DNA of 64,000 bases from Cephalotus follicularis (taxonomy: Eukaryota; Streptophyta; Magnoliopsida; Oxalidales; Cephalotaceae): positions 124,001 to 188,000 of the forward strand of contig BDDD01001468.1 in assembly GCA_001972305.1 (NCBI GenBank), in the 5' to 3' direction. Both the position numbers and the translations under genes were made by a program. This document shows positions 1-11,122 of the stretch, in pieces (position 1 is the first letter of the stretch; every line of letters begins with the position of its first letter). The notes below the pieces were generated by a model, which was not told where the DNA came from, did not search any database, and worked only from the letters and a program-made list of their open reading frames with translations.

Positions 1-480
1 CATTTTTACCAATGACAATCACACTGATCATAACATGCTTATAAAATTTATGTAATTTGTCATTACTATTATTCCCAATTCTTTTCATTTTATGATATGC
101 ATTATACAGTTAGGCTATTGGCATGTCTCAGTTGATTTTTGTGATAACGTGGCTCTCTTGGATTGTCTTCTTTGTGGGTAACTTTGCTTTCACATGATCA
201 GCTCAGGCGAAGTTATTCAATATGCATATGTATGATAAAAAAAATCTTGGATAAAATGATATCTTCATTTGCTAAAATTTTTCTGTTTTCCTAATGTATG
301 TGGGCCTTTTGCTCTTGAGTTAAGGGAACTTATTCTTGCGATCTCGGTTTATATACGAGCTATTGATAGCTTTTTATGTACTATGCTTTCCTGGATCACA
401 CCAACTTTTTTTTTTCCAATGTTTATGTCTCTATTCCTATCTGTAATATATGGATATGCACCAAAAAAATTCAATGGCAG
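1..480. other. Non-coding lead-in, no gene recognised
   Basis: This AT-rich stretch shows no exon I can assign. It ends in a pyrimidine-rich run and an AG at 479-480 that serves as a plausible splice acceptor for the kinase exon that follows. It may be intron or upstream sequence of that kinase fragment. Confidence 0.4.
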
Positions 481-605
481 ATGACTTGTTGCCTATTGTA
501 AATAAGAAGTCTGTGAAGCTTGCCGATTTTGGCCTTGCAAGGGAGGAATCTGTGACAGAGATGATGACCGCTGAAACTAGGACTTACCGTTGGATGGCTC
601 CTGAG
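481..605 (+). pseudogene. Raf-like protein kinase, isolated DFG/activation-loop exon
   Basis: The exon reads DDLLPIVNKKSVKLADFGL and continues through the activation loop to YRWMAPE. It holds the DFG metal-binding motif and the subdomain VIII APE motif. This matches plant group-C Raf-like Ser/Thr/Tyr kinases, where the usual text is ETGTYRWMAPE; here the Gly is Arg. It is flanked by an acceptor AG (479-480) and a GAG|GT donor (606-607). No ATP-binding lobe precedes it and no C-lobe follows; phosphatase sequence comes next instead. The N-terminal exon of the same family lies on the other strand at 3669-3915. I read this as a stranded exon, not a working gene. The family assignment is firm. Confidence 0.8.
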
Positions 606-660
606 GTTAGATCATTTAAGTTTGAAATAAAAGGATTGACAATCGTGGTTTTATTTTCAG

Positions 661-1327
661 AGAGTTTAGATTATTATATTGACATCATCATAGTGTGTCA
701 CATGGAAGATACAGAGCGATTACTTTATGCTGCTAGTGTGGATATGGTGCTGGCTAGTCATGTTCATGCTTATGAACGTTCGGTACGTCAGTACTGATTT
801 AGGGTTTTGCTTGAATTATAGTGAATTTCATACTGTGTTTATCTGTTTGACAGAAATGTACAATGGATTCTCAGATCCTTGTGGTCCTGTCCACATAACT
901 ATCGGAGATGGAGGAAACAGAGAAGGTTTAGCTTCCAAGAATGTCTTGTGGAAAGTTTTATACATTATCAAATTATTTACAAGTTCAAGTTTTTATTGAT
1001 TCAAGATTGTGCATGTGTCTTATATGCTCAATAATTTTCATAAAAAAAGTTATTATGTAAAGTTATTTTTGGGGAATTTCATGTTAGCACCATGATTTGA
1101 TTGCCAGGTACAAAGAACCACAGCCTAAGTGGTCAGTTTTCTGTGAAGCAAGCTTTGGTCATGGAGAACTCAAAATAGTGAACTCAACTCATGCATTATG
1201 GAGATGGCATAGGAATGATGATGATGAGCCAGTGAAGTCTGATCAGGTCTGGATAATCTCTTTGGTGAATTCAGGATGCCTAACTACGAAAAGACATGAT
1301 CTAAGGAAAATACTCCTTGAACCTTGA
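661..1327 (+). pseudogene. Purple acid phosphatase (PAP18/PAP22-like), C-terminal exons only
   Basis: Three exon-like blocks are seen. The first (about 697-782) reads MEDTERLLYAASVDMVLA then SHVHAYERS, the last metal-ligand block of metallophosphoesterases; the usual G of GHVH is S but both His are kept. The second (about 854-945) has DPCGPVHITIGDGGNREGL. The third (1108-1327), after a CCAG acceptor, has ASFGHGELKIVNSTHA, WHRNDDDEP and the usual C-terminal LRKILLEP before a stop. In a whole enzyme these form the C-terminal third of a secreted Fe-metal phosphatase that releases phosphate from organic esters. The earlier metal-binding blocks are absent, and a kinase exon sits immediately upstream, so the piece cannot encode an enzyme by itself. 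Clade placement is from remembered family motifs. Confidence 0.8.
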
Positions 1328-2142
1328 GATGCATATTGGTACCCACTTTACAAGATTTGGATGACATTCTTGCAAGGAAGTTTGATGAAAATATCTCAAA
1401 AAATGATTCATTATAATCATGGGAATCACGAAGCTGTGTAAATGGTGGAATGCTTTGGGCATACAGTGACGATATTGAGCTCTCGATTATTGTCTGCTTG
1501 GCACATTTTATACTTTTTTCAGCAGCTAGCATTAGACTGTATTTGGTAGCCTCTAGGATGGTTTGTATTTTGTCTGCGATTAGTAACTTAGTCTTGTTTA
1601 CGTACAAATTTTAAAGCTTGCCAATATAGTTTTCAGTTATTTGTTTTCGCGTAGATGCGCTTTGCTAGGAAACGATTCCATGATGTGTCTTGTTGAAATT
1701 TGTCTACATATGGATCCAGGAGTTGATTATGTCAATTGTTAACCTATGGTCTTTGTGCAATTTTGTTTTGTCTAATTTGATAATCCATTGAGATTGTCGC
1801 TTGTTAACATTATTGAATTAAGTATGCAAACTTTATCCAGAGCATTATCTATGTTATCACGCAATGATTTGTTCTCAATCTTCCATCAGTTAACCTTTTG
1901 GGGTTAATTTATTGTTTTCTTTTTTGCTTTTAGTTAGTATTCTTCTTGTGAATATATATTAGTTGCCTTCACTACAAGTAACAACTGTTAATAGGCCAAA
2001 TTATTTAATTTGGAGATTTAGTTGAAGTTCCATTTGAGTTGAACTAAAAGATCGCACGACACAACTTCATGAGCCAAATACATTTTATATATCTAAATGA
2101 CTGTAAAGGAGTCTAGTTGACTCATTTAATTGAATTGAGCCA
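1328..2142. other. Non-coding stretch after phosphatase
   Basis: AT-rich sequence with no exon I can assign. The first part may be the former 3' untranslated region of the phosphatase. No transposon ends were recognised. Confidence 0.35.
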
Positions 2143-3419
2143 GAATCTAAACTTGACCACAATAGGTTTCTCCGCTTCTGCAAGCATCATTAACACCTGC
2201 AAAATGTAAGAAAAATTGATATGTGATTCTGCTACATGCAATTGTCTCCATAAAGTGATACAATTAAACACATTCCATACACCCCTGCCCTGATCAAACA
2301 CAAAATTGACCATTATAAATGAGTAATAGAAGTCTAAACATATAAAGGGATGCTTTCATATGTTAGAAATTTACCTCCACTATACATTAGTTGACAACCA
2401 AACATTGTAGCACACTAATTGACCACAAAATGTCTCTACATAAGAATCGGATACAAATCACAGCAGCTATCAAGGGATATATTCTGTGTCTCACAACAGC
2501 ACCAAGGAAAAAAAATAAGAAATATTCTTGCCCACTAACGGATTTAACAAGTGATATGCATGAGAATAAAATTTACCTATGTAATCCATGGCAGTCAACC
2601 ATAAACATAACAAACTAAAATAAAAAATTCGAGCATAAACTAACAAATTCAAGACGCAATGATCCACATATACATGCAATAGCCCATGTTGATAGTGCAG
2701 TTGCTTCCTCCTCCACTCCAAGTGCATAGTGTGCCTAGCAAAAAAAACAATGAAGTGCAAATGAAGATAAAATACAAACATATAATACTGCTAAGCAGAG
2801 TCAAACTAAGTGAAAGAAGGTTTATTTATCTAATCCTACGAAGCTATCATCAATGCTACCTCTACGAATCCCAGAGTTGTACTGCATGATCTCAAATCAA
2901 TGGTTGAGCCAGTAACATGTAAAGGGGTTAGTGATCATAACATGGCATGATTGTTTCAACATTCCTCTGGATTCAGGTAAGGAGAGGAAAAAAAGCCAAT
3001 AAAACCATTTCTATGCATTTAAAATATCACATAATCTGATTAATGAATGCTTCAACAACTCCCCAACCATAATCAATATCTGGTCCTACCCAGTACCCAG
3101 TTATTTTCAAACGATTACAAGAACATACATCCAAACAACAAGAAACAAGTTCACCATATTGCTTTATGGGTGAGGTCAAATGTTGATTACTGCCTCGATT
3201 GACTGAAATTCTGCTTCCATTCAAACTGCAGAGCATAAAAGAATTGCTAGTTGCAAATAAAATTCATATGCATGAAACATTGATAAATTGGTGCATTGTA
3301 TTCAAAAGCTGAAAACAAATACCATAGCAAAGCATACCTGAAGTATGCCCTTAACATCATTCTTTGTTAGCTTTTGCTGCTTGAGTAATAGCTCAATTCT
3401 TGCTCTCATTCGAGGATGC
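2143..3419 (-). pseudogene. Unrecognised minus-strand exon series
   Basis: Several short open blocks on the minus strand sit between plausible splice signals. At 3419-3340 a block flanked by AG and GT reads HPRMRARIELLLKQQKLTK followed by NDVKGILQ. Near 3220, after TCTGCAG, a block reads FEWKQNFSQSRQ. About 3130-3030 has ITGYWVGPDIDYGWG. About 2195-2145, after TTGCAG, has VLMMLAEAEKPIVV. The strings look like conserved protein rather than random sequence, but I cannot name the family. They lie downstream of the kinase exon at 3669-3915 on the same strand without looking like kinase, so they probably come from a different captured gene. Stops occur between blocks, which fits introns or decay. 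Confidence 0.4.
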
Positions 3420-3668
3420 CTACAGATTAACAAAGATTTGAGGAATTAGCAAAATGAAAAGCCTACCATTAAAGCTCTTTACTATAACTGCAATGCAAGA
3501 ACTTACTCAGAGCATCAAATGTGACCCAGAATGACGGTGATCAACTGTAGGATCAAACACAAACCCCAAATAAGATATAAAAAATAAACACAATCAAGGA
3601 AAGGCAAGAGGAAATCTGATAGCTGGGAATAATTATGAGTGACGTTAAGAACTTAAGAGCAACTGACC

Positions 3669-3915
3669 TTCCTTGATAAACTTTACCATAGGCCCCCTCA
3701 CCAATTTTGGAGCCGATAAACAGTAATTTGGGTTCCACAAGCAGATTGCCATCAATCATCAATGGAGGAGCCGTTAAGGAACTGTTTGGCTGCGTAACAG
3801 GTGAAGTCTTCTCCTCCTCCTCCTCCTCCTCTTCTTCTTCTTCTTCTAAAACATGGTGCTTTCGCTCCTCAATCTCTCCCTTGTATCCTCCTCCCCTCTT
3901 CTCGCTACAACTCAT
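3669..3915 (-). pseudogene. Raf-like protein kinase, N-terminal exon
   Basis: About 83 residues starting MSCSEKRGGG. A polyglutamate run of about 12 is encoded by a GAG/GAA microsatellite (about 3808-3848 on the plus strand). Then comes LLVEPKLLFIGSKIGEGAYG with KVYQGR, the start of a kinase domain with the Gly-rich ATP loop (GEGAYGKV). The text matches the same plant Raf-like group-C family as the exon at 481-605. It stops exactly at an AAG|GTCAGT donor (3669/3668). The next kinase exons (VAIK lysine, HRD loop) are not found downstream on this strand. The start codon is the first in frame, supported by the following coding-like text. This is an orphan first exon. Confidence 0.8.
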
Positions 3916-4227
3916 GATGCAACCTTATACGATCCCCGAATTCATCATTCCAAAAACCTTAAGGAACTGTTGGAGGTCGGGGAAAAGAGAGGGAGAAGAG
4001 TAGACAGAGAGACAGTAACTGCGAAGAGAGAGGGAGAAGACTGTAGAGAGAGGCAGCAACACTGGGAGAACAGTAGAGAGTTTGGGGCAACAATGACGTT
4101 TTTTATATGGGTTTGGAGAGAGGAGACGAAGAGGAGGGTCATACGGGTCTTGAGGTATAGATAGATATTTTCGTTCGGTCAGAGAAGGAGAAACGGGTGA
4201 TCCGAGAGAGAGAGGGAGTGGGAGGGG

Positions 4228-4265
<38 letters not shown>

Positions 4266-4888
4266 TTGGCATGGGAGAGTGTTTGAGAGAGACAGAGTAA
4301 AAAGGAGAGATGGCTGAAGACGTTTTTTAGAGTTTGGCGTATCATTTAACTAGAGATGTCGTTTTGCGCTGCGCTCACAATTGTTATGTGAGCGCAGCGC
4401 CCATATTCATTTAACCGATTTAATATATTAAACCTGGACTTGTTGGACTATAATTTGAACCCATATCTACGATATGTTTAACCAAATCTTAGTTGGACCA
4501 ATTTAGCAATAATATAAATTGAAACTTAAGGTTCATTTCTACGCAAGCAGATAGAAGGGAGTAAACTCCATAAATTTAAAGTTGTTAACTAAACTAGTGA
4601 ACTAACTAATCTAGTTAGTTTACCTATACGTCCGAATAAAACTATTAAAATTTTTTAAAAGATTATTGATGGATTTTTTTTACTATTATAGTATTATTAT
4701 TATTAAAAAAATATTATTGTTGAGAAATTTTTAAATAGACCAATTTGGTCACATCAAATATTAAAAAAAAATAAAAACAAGATATAAAAATAAAAAAATA
4801 AAAGTTTTCTTATTTTTTTTCTCTCAATGTATTATCAACAAATCTATGTAAATCATAATAATGTTATCATTATTTGAAGTGACATCAC
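3916..4888. other. Non-coding region with GA microsatellite
   Basis: The first part may be promoter or 5' leader of the kinase exon on the minus strand. A purine-rich stretch runs through about 3990-4320, with a near-pure GA run at about 4229-4264. Several long open frames here are by-products of the repeat. A short inverted pair, GCGCTGCGCTCAC and GTGAGCGCAGCGC, lies at about 4356-4391 and would form a hairpin. The rest is AT-rich. Confidence 0.5.
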
Positions 4889-5397
4889 TCCGAGCCTCCA
4901 TTTGCCTCAACTGCTCCAACTGGTTCGCAAGAACCCCAAATGCTCTCTTTTTCAAAAGCTTTCCCTTATTCATCTTCTTCTTCAAATTATACCCATTTTG
5001 GTCCACTTTCTCATACACAAACCCATCATCCCCATCCTCCTTCATCTGAAAATTACTGTTGTAATGCTCCTCCACCTCCTCCCCATCGTACTCAAACCCC
5101 AAATCCAATACCCCATTCTCAACCCCATCGATCCCTTCAAAAAAAAAATTCAAAGTTTTCTCTTAAAATTAGACTTTTGAAGTAGATGTACTTGTTTTAA
5201 AAGAACATTAAATTCTTTTTTTAACTCCCTTGATACGAGTACAATATGAATGACTGTAATCAGTTTCTTTTTTATGAAATTTGTTTCTTTCATTAATCTC
5301 ATATTTGATTTCTTTATTTTATTAACTAGGTGCTCCTCATTTCGTATATTTTATGAAAACATCTTAACTTGAATTTAGAGAATAGATGCTTGTATAG
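4889..5397 (-). repeat. Left arm of a ~510-bp inverted repeat
   Basis: Read on the minus strand this arm matches 11782-12292 on the plus strand nearly base for base, with a few percent difference by eye. Matching landmarks include the block around TTAATGTTCTTTTAAAACAA and the encoded DGVENGVLDLGFEYDGEEVE. The match begins abruptly near 4889 and ends near 5397. The minus strand encodes the first ~90 residues of the protein encoded at 12030-12470, then runs into unrelated sequence. The arms enclose UMP-CMP kinase, ERCC1 and FAR1-type sequence. This could be the terminal repeat of a Mutator-like element or a local inverted duplication. I found no matching target-site duplication at the outer edges. 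Confidence 0.8.
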
Positions 5398-5432
5398 TCT
5401 TTCCTGAGTTGCTTTGTAATTCTGTTCATTGA

Positions 5433-5600
<168 letters not shown>

Positions 5601-5830
5601 TCTTTCTGACACACTTTGATTGACAATCACTCGGTCCATACATCCAAAACATGTTTATGTTGTTGAACTTTACCTACAAGTTGCTGAGTTAGATTATGCC
5701 TAAATGATAAGTCATTGTATTAAATGCGAGGTGAAATATGTTGTTATGCTTTTATTTACTAAGTTGATTGTTTAATACAATCTTCGGTACCATCTGCTGC
5801 ATCCAGACTACTTGTATTAACATGTAATGG

Positions 5831-6882
5831 GAAATACAAAAAATTTACAAGCTTCGAGTTGCTCTGTGCCATGTCGATATGGTAAGCATTCTTTTAGATG
5901 ATATTCATTTCTTGCCTTGTTTTTTCCTTGCTGGCCACATGGAGAGTTTAATGTGTTCTTTTTGTTCTGTATATGAAATAAAGAATCTTTTGCTCTTTCT
6001 TTTTCATTGGTTTCAGGACGATGTTGTTAAGCCTTTACTTGAGGTTACTAAAACAACTAAGCTTCATGATTGCACCATTTTATGTGCTTGGAGGTACCTG
6101 ATTCATAGGAATCTAAGATTGCCACAAATTTTATATCTTTTTATGTTTCCAAACTATTATTGTAGCACATACTCTGTATTTCCTGTTAAACTAAAATGTT
6201 ATGCTTGCTTCATAATTTTTTAGATTCAACATGATCCACTATGTTTAGAGCTTGAAATGTTATTGCAAGTTATTAATCATAGTATTAGTTAAGGATCTTG
6301 CTCCATGTTGTAAACAGCTTCACCTTCACTAAATACTTTTGTTGGATAATTTTTCTGGTATTTTTTTGTTACAGCATGGAAGATCTAGCTCGTTGCCCTG
6401 GCATGGGAGAGCATAAGGTATTTACCTGTAGTTAACTGTCATATATAAATCTATTCTTTTTTAAAAATATTTTGTTGGTGTGTGTCATTTGTGATGTTAA
6501 TTAATTGATTGTTTATAAGACTGCACATCCTATAGTATTTTATGTGAAAAGGGTTATAGTTACTGGAAGTATTTAATCTGCTAAGTTCATTTAATCATTG
6601 GATCAGGTGAAACGTTTGCATAACACTTTTCATGAACCATTTAGGCATATAGTTTTCAGCCAACATGTTGGTCCAGGAACTCTTGTCCAAAATGATGCTG
6701 AACCTAGTTCAATTGGTGAAGTGACCAAAGCAGAGACGAATACAGAAGATGCAAGTAAGCATAGGAAGAAAGAAGCTGAGTTGACCGTTCAGCCCTATCA
6801 GCTGCTTTTACAAAGTATGCTGATAAAATTGACAAAACAAAGAATAACTTACATAGTAAGGGAGGAGAAGCAAGCGTTGTAA
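5831..6882 (+). pseudogene. ERCC1: ERCC1 DNA-repair protein, C-terminal exons
   Basis: Four blocks with splice borders are seen. They are 5831-5881 (KLRVALCHVDM, donor GTAAGC); 6017-6093 (DDVVKPLLEVTKTTKLHDC, after TTTCAG); 6375-6417 (MEDLARCPGMGEHK, between ACAG and GTATTT); and 6607-6882 (VKRLHNTFHEPFRH, then a divergent tail to TAA). In living ERCC1 these make the end of the central XPF-like domain and the helix-hairpin-helix that binds XPF and single-stranded DNA in nucleotide excision repair. The exon or exons between CAWR and MEDLARC (the family's LEECGRYLETIK part) and the whole N-terminal half are absent. Intron retention shows a genomic copy, not a processed one. It sits between pieces of UMP-CMP kinase that lie on either side. 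Confidence 0.82.
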
Positions 6883-7684
6883 AGGAACAAGAAGCTAAAA
6901 ACAGAAGTTCCAGCAAGGGGCATGCATTTTAATCTGCTTTTTTAACTTAAAGTTCATGTCAAATATTTGGATTGAGTTGAGATGGAAGTGCTCATAAATT
7001 TATATTTCACCCAAGAGAATAATATTTACAACACAAATCCAACTGGTGCCCTCATGAATTATGCTCAAGTATCAATTTTTCCTCCCAGAATCAAGTGGTT
7101 TTAAGGCTGAACATGTTAACCAATTTTTTAGCTCATTACATTATGTTGATTGAGAGGCATGAATTATGCTGATTGATGAGTAACATATGTTTGTGTTTAC
7201 AGACCTTGTTCATTCGTTATGGTTTCAAATGTATATTTTTTATTAAAATGGAAATATTCTTCACTAAAATGTTGTCAGCAACAAAAATGTTCTAATTATT
7301 TTAAATGTCTCTAAGATATAAATGTTGGTACCATACACATCATGCAAAATGTATAATTATTTCAATTCTCATGCCAGATTAAGGAAACACAAACTAGAAA
7401 GATGACACCATTACATTTTTCAGTGAATGCTTAACTAAAAAATACTAATAAACAATAGTATAGGGTGCCAAATTAACATAATATCAAGCATTCGGCAATA
7501 AAACATACAACTCATTTAACAGCATTCACAGGAAGAAAAAAACAAAAGAAAAAGATTTATTCAGCCCATAATTTCCATTACTAAATCATAAAAGTACACT
7601 ATTTATATTAGCAATACATGCCAAATTCAATATCAGGATTACAAATTTGAGTCCTGATTTGTTCTCTTTCAAAATTGAGCCCCT
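6883..7684. other. Non-coding spacer between ERCC1 and UMP-CMP kinase remnants
   Basis: AT-rich. No exon, transposon end or RNA gene recognised. It may contain the former 3' flanks of both converging gene fragments. Confidence 0.4.
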
Positions 7685-8780
7685 ATAAGATTGCAACACA
7701 ATGGCCTTTTAACTTCTCATCATCTAAGATAAAAATGACTTTAACCTCTTCTACAGACTTCGCATCATCAATCTGAGGATAAAGACAACAAACTCAATGG
7801 TTAAAATGAACACTAGAAATCGTTTAACACAATAAACTAAAGCGATAAGGAAAGAATACCTTCCGAACTTTCTCCTTAGAATTTTAATATTGCACCACAT
7901 GGAGAAGACTCCATGAAGACCTTAAACCGCTTCCTTATCGTTTTAATGTTATCGTCTTCTCTTCCTTTCATATAAAAAGAGATAGAGAGAAGGACGAAAA
8001 AATATACAACAAGAAAAAGGAAACTGTATAATTCAATCAAACCCAATTTATCTCCAGAAAAAGCATTTTTCCCATCTACAACAAATAAAGAACTTTAAAG
8101 ATGTAACATTTTTTTAACCTGGTTCCTATTCAGTAGACGCTTTTCCAACTCTTCTTCAGAACAATAAAAAAACAATACAAATCTTTGCTTGATTTTAGAT
8201 TGTACAACACCATTATCAGCAGTTAGCAAAAGTATCCTGAACTTTGTTTAGTAAAAATATCAGCTAATTGAATTGTGCTGCACTGTCAACTCCAACAAAG
8301 GAAATGTACTGAGGTCACTAAAACTAACAACATCAATTTGAAAGGTAGAAAAAAGCACAGAAAGCTTACAAAAGCCTCAAATGCTGCACGGTTTTAATGA
8401 GTAAAACCATCAATAAGAAACTTCTCATTGCCACTTTCCTGCATCGCTTTTTGGAGAAGCTTAATTGTTACCTCTGAAGGAAGAATCTTTCCCTCTTTAA
8501 TCATGGTCTGGATCAAGGGACAAAGGGTTTGTTACTAATGTGGCACAAATATAAGTTTGCAATTAAATTCCACATCAAACAGTCATATTGTGTCATGACA
8601 TTTAAAATTCCCTGCTCTTAAAAAAACTATAATCTACTAAAGAAACTTGGTGAATGGGGGGACGAGAACAAGTTTATCATGAAAACAAATGGGGAAAAAC
8701 AGTAAAATACACATATATTCATAATAACCTTGAGAAGGACCACCAACTAAAAAAACTTGTGGTGGAATGAAGAGGTCCAG
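7685..8780 (-). pseudogene. UMP-CMP kinase gene fragment lacking the P-loop exon
   Basis: Exons in minus-strand order are as follows. About 8780-8729 reads PPQVFLVGGPSQ with donor GT. About 8510-8370 reads [20 protein letters not shown], then [12 protein letters not shown], with an in-frame stop soon after where the family has PRNEEN. About 8200-8119 reads RFVLFFYCSEEELEKRLLNR ending NQ|GT. About 7966-7862 reads EDDNIKTIRKRFKVFMES and then decays. About 7774-7685 reads IDDAKSVEEV and ends at TAG. This is the known exon order of plant UMP-CMP kinase (NMP-binding arm, LID, C-terminal helix), the enzyme that phosphorylates UMP and CMP to diphosphates. The exon carrying the Walker A lysine is missing here and present inverted at 5437-5600. 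The stops mark it as a pseudogene. Confidence 0.82.
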
Positions 8781-8933
8781 TGCAAGTACTTGAAATTTCT
8801 TTATTCGTCCTCATTGGCCGATGATGAACTGCAACATGAAAACTGATAGGTTATTTCCTAATAAATCCAAAACCAAATCAAAGCATGAAAAACACATAAT
8901 AAATGGGTTAACAATTCATTAATAATATAATTC

Positions 8934-11122
8934 TCACCTGAATTTCAGTGGACAATTCTGACTATCATGATGGGTTAGTTTTTTGCAACAACGGCACAAC
9001 CTTGCTGGTTTCGAAGTTGTCTCAATAGTTTTTTCTTTGTCACCTTTTAAACGTTTACCACTGCCCTTCGTCTTGCTTATTTCCGGGGGATGAATTTCGA
9101 TGGTAGATGGCAATGATACTGACCTGGTTCTGGACTCCATACTATAACCACAAGCCTCTTCAATTCCTTTGCGAGCATCGGACAACCACTTCTCACCCAT
9201 TTCTTCTAATTCTTCAGAATCTTTGATCATAGTTACAATAGCATGGAAATCATTGGTCAGACGCATAATAGTCAAGTTCTGTTTTTTTCCATACTTGCCT
9301 CCTAGTTCGACACCGGCATCGTCGACAACCACGTCACTTGTCCCTGATTTAGTCCATCTTTTAAAGATATATTGAGACGGTATGGTTGTCAAACATTCAT
9401 TCCTTAGAACAACAAGGATATGCCACATGGTATTCCCTCACACTCAAATTTCTTACAACCACAAATAGCCGGTTCATCATGTCCATGGTACTTGACTTCA
9501 AATGCCCTTTCTTTGTCAATTCCACAAAACTGTTTTACCATGTAGATGCGACGGTGTCCATGAAGATGAAGAATATTTGTGGCATAATTCAAGCTTTGAT
9601 GAAGTTCATCTTGGAAAACGCTAAACTTTGCTCTTGTGTATATAGTTGACATTTGAATCTCCATTTCACAATTGGTTGACATTCGTGGCCAACTATGTAT
9701 ATTTTCATGTTCGGTCGTCAATAGGTTGTGTCGTTGTTTCTTTATGGCTCTATCAAAATGAAGTATGAACTGCAATAAGGTATTCTTGTTGTTCACAAAC
9801 TTATCAATAAATGCAATCATGCTTTCAGCCCGTTGAGTAGTCCGAATTCCAGCTGTGAAAATATTTTGATCCATAGCATAGGCCGGTATCCAACTCTGAC
9901 GAATTTTAAAAATTACATTAAGCCACTCAATGTGTTTGAGGTTATTCTTCGAGATGACATTAGCCCATTCATTCTTGAACTCAGCAGGAGTATTAGAGTC
10001 ACATACGCATCGTAAAAAAGGGTAACTAAACTCTTTCCTATGGGCTATTGCACCCAATTTATCATTGAGTTTTTTAAGAATATGCCACATGCATAACCGA
10101 TGATGAGCTAAAGGGAACACATTACAAATTACAGAAGCCATAGATGCATCTTGATCAGTGATTACTACAGTAGGTGAATGTCCAGACATTGCTCTTTGCC
10201 ATGCTTCAAATAACCACACAAAGGAGGGAATTGTCTCATCTTTGATAAAACCTGCACCAAAATTGACAGACTGCCCATGGTGATTTACTCCCGTGAAAGG
10301 AGCAAAAATCATTGAATATTGGTTTGTATTGTAAGTGGTGTCAAACACCAAAACATCTCCAAAATGATGCCATGATTTTCTTGCAAGACCATCCACCCAG
10401 AATATGTGTGTCAACCTTTTATTATCATCAACTTTGAATTCATAATAAAATAATGGGTTCTCTGCCTTTTTCCCCTCAAATTGTTCAAGCAAAAAGTGCG
10501 CGTCATAATCCCTCTGTTCATCTCTATCTTTTTGCCAATCATTTATAAGATCACGCTTAGAACATCCAATGTCACTATAGTCCCCATGAGTTATCTCTAA
10601 CACTAACATAACTTGTGATGTTCTTAAGTTTGCCTCCCTAAATGTGTTCATCAAATTTCTATGTGCATCGGTAACTTCTCTATTTCGGACTAAAAAGTGT
10701 CTTTTTGTCGGTGTCACAAAAGCATGACTATGCCTTTCCTCAAACTTCTTTACAAACCATTTTCCATCATCATTCTTCTGTAACTTCATACACGCCATAC
10801 AATCTTCTTTGATTACTGCTCTCTTTCTTTGTGGTTGTCCATCTTGATAAGGGGCTTTTGTTCTCGGCAACCCTTCCTTTGAACATACTAAGCATTGATA
10901 AATTTTATCCCTTGTTTCTTTGTCTAGTCCCATCCTATGCCTACGAACAACAAACCCCATTTCTTTGGCATATTTTTTGTAGAACATTTCCCCTTGTTCA
11001 AACGAATTAAACGTCATCCCAACTTCCGGTTTTAGAATGTCCTTGTCTTGAGACCCACTAGGTGTATTCACTTTTGAGGATGAACAATTTTCACTTTCCA
11101 TTTCACCTATGATAATATTCAT
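8934..11122 (-). pseudogene. FAR1/FHY3-type Mutator-like transposase, one frameshift
   Basis: The first frame (11122 to 9404, 572 residues) starts MNIIIGEMESENC; an internal Met at MESENC is an alternative start. Residues about 38-135 form the FAR1 zinc-finger DNA-binding domain (FYKKYAKEMGFVVRR, later CMACMK and HSHAF). Residues about 255-350 form the MULE transposase core with FDTTY and ITDQD carrying catalytic acidic residues, then RLCMWHI. The SWIM zinc motif begins CGCKKFECEGIPC, but its CxH half (HILVVLRNE) is in the next frame. One lost base near 9430 explains this. The second frame runs to 8934, ends in a Cys/His cluster (CRCCKKLTHHDSQNC) and stops beside a good donor AG|GTGAGA, so a further exon may exist. 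It could be an autonomous element's transposase or a decayed FRS host gene; the flanking inverted repeat favours the former. Confidence 0.82.

Noticed and set aside
3925-4345. Several open frames rich in Ser/Leu/Pro or Arg/Glu
   Set aside because: They come from the purine-rich GA/CT microsatellite and are open on both strands; no family text.
4824-5185. Pro/Ser/His-rich frames antisense to the inverted-repeat protein
   Set aside because: They mirror the acidic coiled-coil frame on the other strand, and the same happens at 12003-12433. Codon content supports the DGEEVEEH frame only.
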